DNA from: Effrenium voratum
Taxonomy: Eukaryota > Sar > Dinophyceae > Suessiales > Symbiodiniaceae
Reading direction: 5' to 3'
DNA: 64,000 nucleotides
Assembly (NCBI GenBank): GCA_963377175.1
Contig: CAUJNA010003243.1
Span: 471,001 to 535,000, forward strand
Every line of letters begins with the position of its first letter. The stretch's first letter is position 1. The notes under the pieces are model-generated. The model searched no databases. It was given only the letters and a program-made list of their open reading frames with translations, and was not told the origin of the DNA. The position numbers and the translations under genes are program-made. Below are positions 30,330-40,900 of the stretch, piece after piece.

Positions 30330-30482
30330 CCCCCCTCCCTCCCCAAGATTTTCGGCAAAAAAACACTTCCGAAAAACAGATTGTTTTGACAAAGAACGCG
30401 CACGCGAAAAAACAAGGTTTTCGGTCCAAAAAAAAAGCACACACAAAAATGCATAAAAAGCATGTCCTTAATGACCGGCCAG
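30330..30482 (-). repeat. Right terminal inverted repeat
   Basis: Reverse complement of the left arm: C-rich tract CCCCCTCCCTCCCC first, ending GACCGGCCAG at 30482. Confidence 0.85.
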
Positions 30483-30486
30483 TACG
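30483..30486. repeat. Target-site duplication, right (TACG)
   Basis: Identical to 12626-12629, directly outside the right inverted repeat. Confidence 0.8.
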
Positions 30487-30915
30487 CCCACGGCATATGC
30501 ACGTCACTCACGTCGCCATATTTCGGAATGTAGCATGGAATTGTGTCACACCCTCGCTCTAGCGTCGTCTTGAACGTTCTGTTGTCCCCGCACGGATTGT
30601 GGGTGAGGTCCACGCCACCGCATTGTAGCTCTCCTCCCTCTGCCGTGTCAGCCATCTCCACCAGGTTGATGGTATAGCTACACATCTCAATTGTTTCTTT
30701 CCCTGCTTGTCCTCCTCTCTTGCGTTCCTTGCACATTGCTCCTCCGTATGCCCCATTTCTTCATCCGAGGAAACAGGATCACTGCTGAGTAGTTCACGGA
30801 TCTTCTTCATCGCCTTCTCATTCCCAGCAGCCTCCTCATAGTCCTTGCAGTCGCCGTCGTGGGCCAGGTTCGCGCATCTCATACAAATTCCCATCTCTCC
30901 CATGCACTTCTCCAT
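30483..30915 (-). CDS. Segment of the interrupted gene upstream of the insertion
   Basis: Two overlapping frames: 30559-30915 with a knuckle-like CMRCANLAHDGDC and acidic SSDEEMGHTEEQC, then 30483-30736 with CYIPKYGDVSDVHMPWAY reading straight into the element junction. The second frame is continuous in phase with 12625 downward once the element is removed. Confidence 0.5.
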
Positions 30916-33900
30916 TGACTCCAGGAACCCGAGCGCCGCTCACTCGCTGCTTCTTTTCTTCTTTCTCAGCGTTGGGCTGAGAGCTTCGGTTCGGGTCTGG
31001 TACTTGACCAAGACTGTCACCTTCGCCCTCTGCTGCCTTCCTCTTGGATCCTTGAGCAGCAGGCTCGGTCATCAGGGATCGCGGATGTCTGGGCTTGATC
31101 TTGTTCATGATGTCCAGCACTTCTTTCGTGGGCGCCCCGAGTTGTGCGGAAGGTTTATTCCGCTTTCGGTTCTGTCCCGTCGTGTGGCTCACGTTCCCGG
31201 CGAGGTGTCGTACGATTGATTGCTCGAACTCCCTCTTGATCTTCCATACATCCTTCCACAGCGGGAGTTCGTGCTGAAAATACGACATCACCTCAAAGAA
31301 TCCCAATATCATCTCGACGACGTCCCCCAAGGATTCCTCATTCGAAGTCTGTCCCAGGAGGTCATACATCGTCCCCTGATATAGGCCACGTTGCCAAGAT
31401 CCTTGTCTATCATGAAGATGGAGGTCCTCTCCTCAACTCCCTCGGAATTCTTGCACATGATCACATCCCGGGATGCACACACTTGCTTCCCGTGACCGTT
31501 GTTGAAGAACTGTGCTGCATGATCCACTGTCATGCTCACGAAACCCACGTGGGATAGCTCCTTCTTCAGCTTGGAATATGCGAGTTCCCGAATAATCGTG
31601 GTCATGGCCTGAACATTGTTGACGTCCACCATGAGATTTTGGAGATCTGGGATTGCAACCACGCATTCTGCGAAGAGTCGCGCGTATAGCTTCCTCCCTT
31701 CGGTTGATCTCACAACACCGTTCGTGTCCGCATTCCAGTTCGCGCAACAGTTCACGCAAGAAGTGGGATTGAATTTCGAGTTTGATCCGAGCACCTTAGA
31801 CTTGTTCACCTGCATCTCTCTCACACAAAGTTCGCAGATCAAACCACTGAGCTCGGTGACCGAATACCATCGAAGACGTTGATCACTGACATCGGTGTTC
31901 CCAAACGCATCTTGTCCGCCGTGTCCTTCGTCTGTTTCCGCTTTGATTGAGCAGTGAAGGTCGGCTTGTACTCAAATTTCACCTTCGACCCCTCCATGTT
32001 CTTCGGGACATTGAAGCGAAGGTCGGGCTCGTTTATGCATGTCTCCTCCAGCTCTCGCACGAACGCGTCGCTTGGTGCGACCACGTCAATGGACTTCTCC
32101 ACCAACAATCGCTTCAGGGGGAAATGTTGCACATTCGAGCTCCCAGGCATCTTGCAGTTCTTGCCTGTGAGCGTGTGGGCAACGCGCCACAGGCGATCAT
32201 TCTCGGTCACCAACGCGCCTGCCGCCTTGCAGATCTCGCTCACCTTGTTGGCGATCGTCCCCAAGCCCCCTCTTCCTCCATGGAAAGCTACATCGCGATT
32301 CACGCACACCACAACCAGGCCCTTGCACGTGTTGACGAGGTCGGATATCGCCTTTTGTAAGGAGTCAATGATGGGGTTGGCGGTCACCTGCCACCACACC
32401 CTCTCACGCACACCCAATCACAGAGCGACATCCAAATGTGCACCGACACAGGTGAGTCATCCATGTCTCGCCTCCGTCGTTCGATGATGAGCTTTTCCAG
32501 TTTCTGCAAGCGGGAGATAATACTCATTGTATCAGTGGGCGAGGAGACTTGCTCACTCGACCCATAGTATAATCTCTCCTCGATGTTTGTCCATCCCTGT
32601 TCGTTGACCATCATCTGGAAGGTCTTCGTGCTCCCTTTCGCATTGACAGCCCTCAGGGGCCAATCCAGGACCAAGAAGCTCTTCTTCTGTCTCGTTGCCT
32701 CACCAATGGGGCCCCTTTTCAGTCCCTTGATGATCCGGATCAACCGTCCAGGTGCGTTGTCTGGGTTCTTCTCTGCCTGGATCAACGCGTTGATGGCTTT
32801 GGCGCCCGGAAGGCGTCCAGTAATCAAGCATCCTGTTTGGGCACACATGAAAGCATATAGCTGAAGCCGTGCCGCATTCCCCTTTCCAACATAGGAAAGA
32901 ATAATCTTCTCCGCGCTGGTCTTCAATGCAACAGCGAAGAAGTCAGACATCTCAGCATACACTCCCAATAGGTCTTCCCTTCTGCGAGACACGGCCCAAA
33001 TACAGTCTGTATGATTGGGTACCCTGTGTTGGTGTCTATGTTGAACTTCACATTGACAGTCGCGCCGCTCAGAGTAATAGGTGTCGAGTCCAGCAGTTGG
33101 GTTGATGATTGTCCATCTGTCATCATCACCGGAGTTCATGCGGAATATGGAGTCGATGATCTCGTTGTCGATCTTGACGGCATCGCTAGCATACGACCCC
33201 CCACTTGAAGCTCCCTGGGGACTTGGCCCACCAGAGGTTTGGTTCCTTTGCCCGGAGCTCGACGCTGACTTCTGCTGTCGCTCCGTTTTCCGCGGCGGTT
33301 CCGTCTTCGATGAGCCCATCACCCACCACGTCGGCTCCTCTCCGATCGCGAAGTCCTCGGGTACCTCTCCAGTTCCCTCTTGAAATCGTGAATGGTGCAG
33401 TAGGTGTTCTGGTAGAAGTCGATCATGACGTCCTTCTCGGCTTTCTTTTCGATCTCTTTCAGCCAGCTTACCCACTTGCGCCGATCTTGGTTCTCAGCGG
33501 CCCTGTCAGCCGCGTGTGGTGCCAAACTGATGGAGTTGATGTTCATCGCAGGCAGCTTTGATTCGTAGATCATGTCGATGCACCACAGGAAGTTCCTGGC
33601 GAACTCGATCTCTCGATAGAGTTCTTTTAGCTCATTCTTGTCCTGACGGAAATAAGCTGTGTCCGACTGATCCCTAGCATGCCTTTCACCGAGCAATGGC
33701 TGTAACCTCCTCATGATGAAGGAAACGCACATGAGCGAGTTGATTGCCCCGACGCACGCATCAGAGATATCACTGGGGGTTGACCCACAGATCCTCCAGC
33801 GCAGAAGATTGTGCTGGTTAGCTTCTTCATCTCTTCTCAGTGCATATGCGAGGTTCTATCGATGCGCGCAGCTCATTCTGATAGATCAGCCCAAGGTCCC

Positions 33901-34785
33901 AATTCTTCTGATAGTCGTCCTTTGCGCCACGACCGTAGAAGTCGAGCTTGGGGGCCTTGATCACGCTCAACGTGAATACTTTCCCCCAGCTTCGATCTCT
34001 GAATTTCGAAATTCTCCGATCGTGCCTTTCAACGACGAGGTTCTAGTTGGCTCATCGCTGATGAACTCTTTGTATACCTCCCCGACCTGGGTGTCTTGGT
34101 GGAATGCAGCTTTGAACGACCGTTCTTCATTGTCTTCGGCCACACCCGATGCGAGATCCCAAATGTCTGTGATGGATCTCAACATGTCTGCCCCTTCTAT
34201 GCAGTACTTGGTGACGTTGAGCAGTTCAGGGTTCTTCGCTGACAGTGATGCCTCACCGCAAAGCTGGTTCAGCGCCGCCACGATCTTCTTCCCTTTGCTG
34301 CAGAATTCCCTCCAACCAAGCATACATTCGTCAGCAGAAAGTTGTCCGAAAACTTTGCTAATAAACTCCAATGCAACCCTCATGGATTGCCCTTCTCCTT
34401 TCATCATTCCGCGGCACTTGGCAGAGTAAAACGCTGAGTAGGCGTAGATAGTGGGGACGCCAATGTCCTCGATCCACTTTATGCACATGCCCAGGTCGCT
34501 GCCCATTTCCATTCTCTTGGGTATTCTTTTGCCCTCCTCGATGGCGTTCTTCCCCAAGAATATTGCCGCTTGCCTGGATTTCCCAACAGGCACGCAGAAG
34601 AATTCATTCGTATTGACGACGGTCGCATTGGCAGTCATCTTGATGATATTCTCCAGAACCGGGAAAACCCAAAATAAGCAGCTGCGGATAAAGCCACAGA
34701 ATAGTCCCAATACGAGCCCAGCTTCTGATCGAGGTGAGGGACTGGCCCTACTCCTCGTCGAAACTTGAGGTTCGGGACGTCTCAT
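30836..34785 (-). pseudogene. Large unknown gene, N-terminal part, broken into overlapping frames
   Basis: Coding sense passes through successive frames: 33967-34785 (hydrophobic start VLGLFCGFIRSCLFWVFPVL, then FFCVPVGKSRQAAIFLG), about 33740-33960 (PKLDFYGRGAKDDYQKNWDL), 33319-33732, 32384-33475 (DFFAVALKTSAEKIILSY, QTGCLITGRLPGAKAIN), 31839-32417 (GLVVVCVNRDVAFHGGRG), 31309-31842 (MICELCVREM with CxxC) and 30836-31369. The DNA is AT-richer than its surroundings. With 30483-30915 and 10444-12625 this would make a protein of well over 1,500 residues ending in the Tpt1-like domain. Frame changes are indels or missed introns. Family unknown; the hydrophobic start may be a membrane anchor. Confidence 0.45.
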
Positions 34786-36309
34786 AAGTAAAGGATATTT
34801 TCCTTCACTTCATGCCCAGGTAGCCAGTGAGACTACAAGACGTTATAAATTTTATAACATCCCAGCGCTGCGAAGACCCCGAATGGCCCATAGCGACTCA
34901 AGGGGGGCGTTGCGAAGTTACAACACCCCATCATCACAAGTACGTAACGACTACTCCTAAGAAAACATGTTTGAAGGACCTGTCACGGGCAACATCCCGG
35001 ACGTCCTGGAGAACGGAGAGGTAACTGACAGCACGCACGTCACTGCAGGGCAGCTGGCTCCTACGCCCAAGTAACTGGCCGCATCAAAACCAGCGTAAGT
35101 GGAAAGCACTTCAAACCTTCACTCAAACTTATCACGCACAGCCTCAAACCACTGCAAACACAGACAACCTCAAACCAGTGAAAATCATGAACAAAACCGC
35201 CTCAAAGCAGCCTCAAACCCAGAGCGCCTCAAAAGCAGCAGCAACAACACAAAACATGCTTCAAACATTCGGAACTCGCGGCAAAGCACTTGCCTAAAAC
35301 ACAGCCTGCTGGACAGCCAGTCAATCAACTCACGCCCGCCCAATCACAGTCAACCAACCAAGAAACCACGCCTTCAACCAACAAGCCAACCTCAAACGAC
35401 CAACCAACCAAGCAGCCAACCCATCGACCGACCGACCGACGGACCGGCCAGCCAGCCAGCCAGCCAGCCAATCAGCCCAACCTGCCAACCAACCAACCAA
35501 CAAGCCAGCCAGTCCGGCCGACTTGCGGCGCGCGCGCCCTTAGGCCAACACCCAGAGAACAAGCGACCTGCCGCCTTCCAAAACTTGCCCCAAAAACGAG
35601 CCCCGCCTGCCCCAGTTCTTAAGAAGGATAGCGAGCAGCTTCGGCGGCCCCCCTTTTGGGGCCCACGCGGGCCCCAAAATGGGGGCCGCTTTGCGCTGCA
35701 TTTTGCAAACAAACGAGCTCCACCTGCGCTGCGCCGCAATTGCGGGCGGAGTGTTCTTGCAACCACTTCGACTTTGCGGTCTTGCGCGACGCATGATGGC
35801 AGGTTGCATGCCGCACACGTCCAGCAACTGGGGAGGCCCGTCCACACGGCCTCAGATTTGGAGCTGTTTCTGGACCCAGTTTTGGGGGCCGCCTGCCCAA
35901 TGTGTTTCACCGGGAGTTAGCGCCAAGTCGCAAAACCGAAGCGCAGCTTCGCCAGCCCCACCGCGCCGGTCAGCTCCAATTGAACTCCAAACAAAAGCTG
36001 TTCCTGGTCGCCGCCTCCTGCGATGGCAAAAAAAACATGACAGACGTGACGAAAAAAGCCTCTAGCGTGTCCTGACCATCCGGCGCTCATCTTGCCGCCC
36101 CCGGGGGATTTTGAAAAGTGTGTGCTCCATGCTTGCCTACTAGCATCTCGCCTCGTGGCCCTGACATGCAGCCTTGCTGACCTCCTCAAATGTGGATCCA
36201 TGCACAGCTGCAGTTACAAAGACAACGCAAAGATCACAGAGATGCTTCGGCTGTTCCAACTCAACTCAACCCAAAAAATGCTCAAAAAATACGTGCGTAA
36301 CATGTGAGC
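34786..36309. other. No gene recognised; low-complexity stretch
   Basis: Includes a Thr/Gln/Pro-coding low-complexity tract at 35335-35520 built from CCAACCAACC and CCAGCCAGCC units. The remaining short frames are unconvincing. Confidence 0.4.
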
Positions 36310-37080
36310 GCTTTAAGTTCTCAAAACTCGGGTTTGGAAAAGTGATTTGGGTAAGTCGCGGTCCTCTCGGGAACTGGGGCGCTTTTGCGCACTTTTCGGC
36401 CCCAAAGAGAGCGGTGACGAAGCATGCTCGGCGGGCTGGAATTGCCGCTTTTCCGGCCCGAAAGCGGAAAACTGAGCAAAGCGGTCGTCTGGAGCCCGCT
36501 TTCCACCGAAAACCAGCGAATTTGGAGGCTCGGGCATCCCACTTGCAGTCCGACACGAAAAACGGACTCTTCGGAGCTTTTTGCACCAAAAACGGAGCCG
36601 GATGGAGCGACTTCAGTGGTGACAAGCTCGGCGGGCTGACGGACCACCTCGGCGGGCTGTCGGACTCCGAGCCTGGTCCTCGGCGGGCTGTCGGGCCGCG
36701 AAAAACCCTGCGGAGAAGGAGCTCGGGAACTGGGCCCAGTTTTGCGCACTTTTGCACCCAAAAAGCGAGCGGTGACGAAGCGGCGACAAGCGGCGACGAG
36801 TTCAGCGGGCTGGAATTCGCAGGCTTTTCGGGGCAGAAAACGGAATTCGGAGCACGGCGAACGCCTGGAGCCGGTTTTCGGCGGAAAACGAGCGAATTGG
36901 GTGGCCCAGGCAGCACATTTGACGCCTGACACGAAAAAACGCGCTTTTCGGAGTTGGCCGTTTTCAGCGCTTTTTGCACCAAAAACGGAGTGGTGACAAA
37001 GACCGGTGACATCGGAAAAACGTTCAGCTGGTTGGAGAATTCGGCTGTTTTGCAGGGTTTGGGGGCCAAAAAACCAAAAT
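36310..37080 (+). repeat. ~770 bp dispersed repeat, copy 1
   Basis: Homologous to 44155-44737 plus 47168-47306. Shared blocks include CTCTCGGGAACTGGGGCGC, TTTTTGCACCAAAAACGGAG and AACGTTCAGCTGGTTGGAGA. Internally semi-repetitive (two or three ~280 bp subunits with CGGCGGGCTG). Frames over it are shadows. It abuts virus-gene remains on its right, as does copy 2. Confidence 0.75.
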
Positions 37081-37098
37081 AATTAGGGGACTATAGGC

Positions 37099-37599
37099 TG
37101 TCTTACTACTGTAGTGGCCGCTGTGCAGGAGAAGCAGCACGGTGTGCTGAACGACGCCCGTGCCGCTCGGGGCGCGCTGCTGGAGGACGTGGTAGTACTC
37201 CAGCCCGTCCGTCCACAGGGTCTGCTGCCACACGAAGACGAAGACCTCCACCCGCCCGGCGTTGCGGAGCTCGAAGGCCTCGATGTCGTCGAAGCCCACT
37301 GGGCGGTCCGTCGGCAGGCCAGAGAAGTCCACCCCCGCGTCGGCCACAGCGGGCTGCCAGCCCGCGGGGCGCGGTCCTCGGCGGCCGGCCATCTCGGAGC
37401 CCGAGCAGCTCACGGTCCTCTTCCGCTCGGTCTTGTTGAGCCGAGGCAGCTTCTTGGCCAGGGTCTTGGGCAGCAGCCTCCCGCCTCGTTGGGCGGCGGG
37501 GGCGCGGGCATGTCGGCCAGCTGCTGCGAGGGCGCGGTCAGCAAATACGCTGCCGTGTGGCCAGCGCAGCAGAGAGAGGAGCCCCCAGATGCAGGTTGC
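37099..37599 (-). pseudogene. Chimeric remnant: fibre block joined to PolB-N-like C-terminus (copy 3, downstream part)
   Basis: Reading down from the LINE junction: the fibre block NLHLGAPLSAALA switches at about 37555 to sequence homologous to the 58904 pseudogene (LTAPSQQLADMPAPPPPN, then VGFDDIEAFELRNAGRVEVFVFVW, then HTVLLLLHSGHYS). The last parts fit a conserved order seen in N-terminal regions of Polinton-type PolB proteins (KFE...NVF, LLL...HY). Several frame changes. This half continues at 43111 beyond the inserted LINE. Confidence 0.55.
37585..37599. repeat. LINE target-site duplication, left
   Basis: CCAGATGCAGGTTGC, identical to 43096-43110. Confidence 0.85.
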
Positions 37600-37955
37600 C
37601 ACAAGTTGCTCTTGGATGCGCAATTCGGTTTGGGGAAGCTACGCACCCAGGACCATACCAAGTTTTTACGGTTTGTATCTTTAACCCCACAACTGTCCAT
37701 AACCATGCAGCTGACATTTGTGGTGTCGTTGCTGATCTTTACCTGTTATCAGAAACTGGGGCCATGAAGGACCACCAACTTGAACTTGAGCAGACCTTGG
37801 TTTCAAACAAGCTTTCGGCCATCTGGGGTCACCCCGTCCCCAATTTCGTGAAACCAAATCTTCAACCTGCACCAAGGGGGCACCCATCGGAGTTGCTGTT
37901 TGGTCCAGACTACCCATACAGAAATGCAGAGAGCTTCCGCCTGATCCCCTTTTGA
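37600..37955 (+). pseudogene. LINE endonuclease, N-terminal half
   Basis: Frame with IRFGEATHPGP, FTVCIFNPTTVHNHAADI and DLYLLSETGA (start of an endonuclease/exonuclease/phosphatase fold: Asn and the catalytic Glu of SET). It stops at 37955, and coding sense resumes in another frame at about 37990, so a frameshift breaks the endonuclease. Confidence 0.7.
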
Positions 37956-40900
37956 TGTCATGCCGATACCAAGAATGTTGGACTACATTTGGCGCCACTC
38001 CAGTCTTAACTATTGTGATCTATTGTTTCACTGCGACGCACAAGGAACATAGGGATAAAAACCTGGTTCTCCTATCCCATGCAGCCAGACGTGCTGCTGC
38101 CGTACGGGGTAACGTTTTCCTTGGAGGAGACTTCAATATGGCCCTGCAAGATGATCGCATTATGCCAATGCTCGAGCAGCAGGGGTTTCTGGACATTATG
38201 AAATTAGCAAAATCCAGATGGCCAGATAACATTCACCCAACATGCATGGGGGTAACTTATCCTGACAATTTACTTGTGAAAGGTCCCCTGAGTGACAAGA
38301 TTATTGGGGCTAAAGTACACCTGCAAAAAGGGTTAGGGGCGCACCTGCCGTTCACAGTTACCTTTTTGGTTTCCGATACTGAAGCCATCACAACATGGAA
38401 ATTACCCCGTGATTGGACGGACCTAAGACCCAACAAAAAATCCATACAAGAGCATTACAATAATGCAAGGAGTGACATAGAAAACAATCCGCAGGCTACC
38501 GTAGAGGCACGGCTTTCGCAATGGGCAGGTATAGTGGAGACTGCAGTGAATGGGGCACTTGCCTCAAGTGGAGACCCAGATGGTCCTGCCTACTTGCCAG
38601 CAGCTTACCGTGGTAGGTGCCAAAAACCCGTGTTCCGTAGTGTGCAACCTGCACCCCTTCCAAAATTTGCCAACAACCGCACCTATGACCCATTGGTCGA
38701 GGTCGTGTCCTACACAGCTGTGCATAAGACCAGACAAGTGAGGAGGTTGTATGCCTTTAAGAGAACACTTGCCGCCTATTTTGGCCCCCAGGGGAGGCCA
38801 ATACACCGTGACCAACTGTGTGCCCTTTGGCATTCCATACGGGTTGCAAAGGGCTATCAGCCAGATTTCCCAACCTGGTGCCAACAATCTACAGGAGTGT
38901 GGTACATCGACTGCATTGCAATATCTGCAATACCTTGGATTGAAAAATTGATACAGTGCGCCCGCACTGATTGTGATCAATTTACAGCACAATGCCGGAC
39001 GATGCGCGCACGGGATTTCAAAACAAAACTCGAGGTTGACTGGGGCAAGAACGGGGGAAAATTCACTGCGCAATTGCTCCGTAAACCTGCTTTTTCTCCA
39101 GCAAACCATATGACTTCCACGATACAGTATGACGCCTCTAGGTTGCGGACAACCTCAAAGGGGTTGGCTCGTATCCGTATTTCAGGCTCTCACATAGCCG
39201 CAGGTGAAGTTCTTATTATCCAAGGAGAGCGCTGTCGCATTCTTGAAAGACCGAGACCTGAAGTCTATGTGCTGGACACACTGCCTGCAACGACTACACA
39301 TTTTGTGATCCACCACGAGCAGTGGTCCACCTCAGCGACCACAGCCATTAATAATTTATTAGGTGTATGGCAACCTGTGTGGCAACGAGATACGGAAGAG
39401 GAAAGAGACCAGGAATCAGAGTGGCTGCAAGCTATCCAACTTGTCGAGGCTTTTGCACCGCAGTTGCCGGACATTCCCATACCGACCCTGACTGTACCTG
39501 CCTGGAGAGATGCTCTTTCCAAAACAAAAAATAAAACTTCCAAAGGCAGCTGCGGTTTCAGCTGCCCTGAACTGAAATCTCTTCCAGACAGTGCCCTGGA
39601 AGACCTGCTGAGCATTTTCAACCAGCTTCAGGATGGAGCCAGCTGGCCAGGAATACTTGTTACGGCACGTACAGTATTTCTGCAGAAAACATCAGATGAC
39701 TACTCGCCGGAAGGCAGAAGGCCAATAACAATCTTCGCTTTACTCTTTCGCCTATGGTCGAAAATCGTAAATAGGTATCTAGTACAAGCGTGGGTTACCC
39801 ATCTTCCTAAGGCTGTTTCAGCAGGTATACCAGGCCGCACTGCGGAATCCGTTTGGTGGCAATCCCAAGCAAAAGTGGAAAACGCTGTCCTGCATGAATG
39901 CGAAATGGCGGGTCTAGTGACAGACTTAAAGAAGTGTTTTAATTTTCTAGCTAGACTGCCATTGGGAGTTCTTTTTCGTAAGCTTGGAGCACCAAAGCAC
40001 ATCGTTGACACATGGCTACGGGCGCTTAATAGCTCTGTTCGGGTTGTAATAATCCAAGGAGCTGTTTCAGAAGCAGTGCCTTCCACTACAGGAGTGCCAG
40101 AGGGAGACCCTTTGGGCATAGCCTCAATTGCAGCCTATGGTGCATTATGGGCATGGCAGATGGAGGCAAAAAATGCAACACCATTTGCCTATGCAGATAA
40201 CCTTGAGTACCTGTGTGCGCCTAGGCATGTCACTGCCGCAGCAGATGCCAACAGGACCTTTCATCGAGTTTGGAAACAACAGATCTCATACACCAAGAGC
40301 TGGACCTGGTCAACTTGCAAGACTGGGAAACTTGCCTGGGAAAGGTACAACAGAATGCAAACAGAAAGGGAACAATTACCCTCAAAAAATCACGGCATTG
40401 ATCTAGGTACAGTGGCCAACTACACAGGATGCCGATATACAGGTAATGAGGAAGCGCGAATTTCGGAAGGAATCCGTAGGGCTTATACATTGTCTAGGTT
40501 TCCGTTGACCAATGAAAACACCAGTAGAGCCATCCACGCATCCATACTTCCCCATGCGATGTATGGGTGTGAAGGACTTTTTCCATCCCTGAAGAAAATG
40601 GCACACCTAAGATCGGCATTCACTTCGTGCCTAATTGACAACAAGTCATGCGCCAATCCTTGGATGTCGTGTACTTGTCTTGCGACGCGTATCTGCGATC
40701 CACTCTATTATGCTGCAACACGCATCCTTCGCCTATGTAGAAAAATGTTGGGAACTCATCCAGAATGTGTCCACCTTGTCTGGACAAATGCGAGACACTT
40801 GCACGAGCGCCACAGCAGTGGATCCCGCGCGCGTAGGCCAGGACCAGCGTCAGCACTGTCGCGAATGGCGGAACTGCTCTTCTGTACTATTGAAGAACAC

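Larger units (their letters stand above)
12630..30482. mobile_element. Giant 17.85 kb element with terminal inverted repeats
   Basis: Both ends begin CTGGCCGGTCATTAAGGACA and remain inverted copies for about 155 bp. The outside bases are a perfect 4-bp duplication. The element splits a minus-strand reading frame, and precise excision restores it in phase, so the boundaries are supported independently by repeat, duplication and frame. Inside, nearly all genes lie on the minus strand, and several have intact short-intron structures. The CTGYG-N4-CRCAG hairpin family occurs only inside. A fibre pseudogene (18850-19978, plus strand) is a later nested insertion. No rve integrase or PolB was recognised; the BED-finger protein at 22862 is the only transposase candidate. 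Size recalls Polintons, but a 4-bp duplication does not fit their usual 6 bp. Confidence 0.85.

Noticed and set aside
29816..30736. A continuous 306-residue frame across the right end of the giant element
   Set aside because: It runs from the interrupted host gene through the inverted repeat into the first element gene. It is open by chance; the two ends belong to different genes.
35290..35910. Thr/Gln/Pro-rich frames near 35.3-35.6 kb
   Set aside because: Low-complexity CCAA/CCAG tract; both strands are open and no domain is present.
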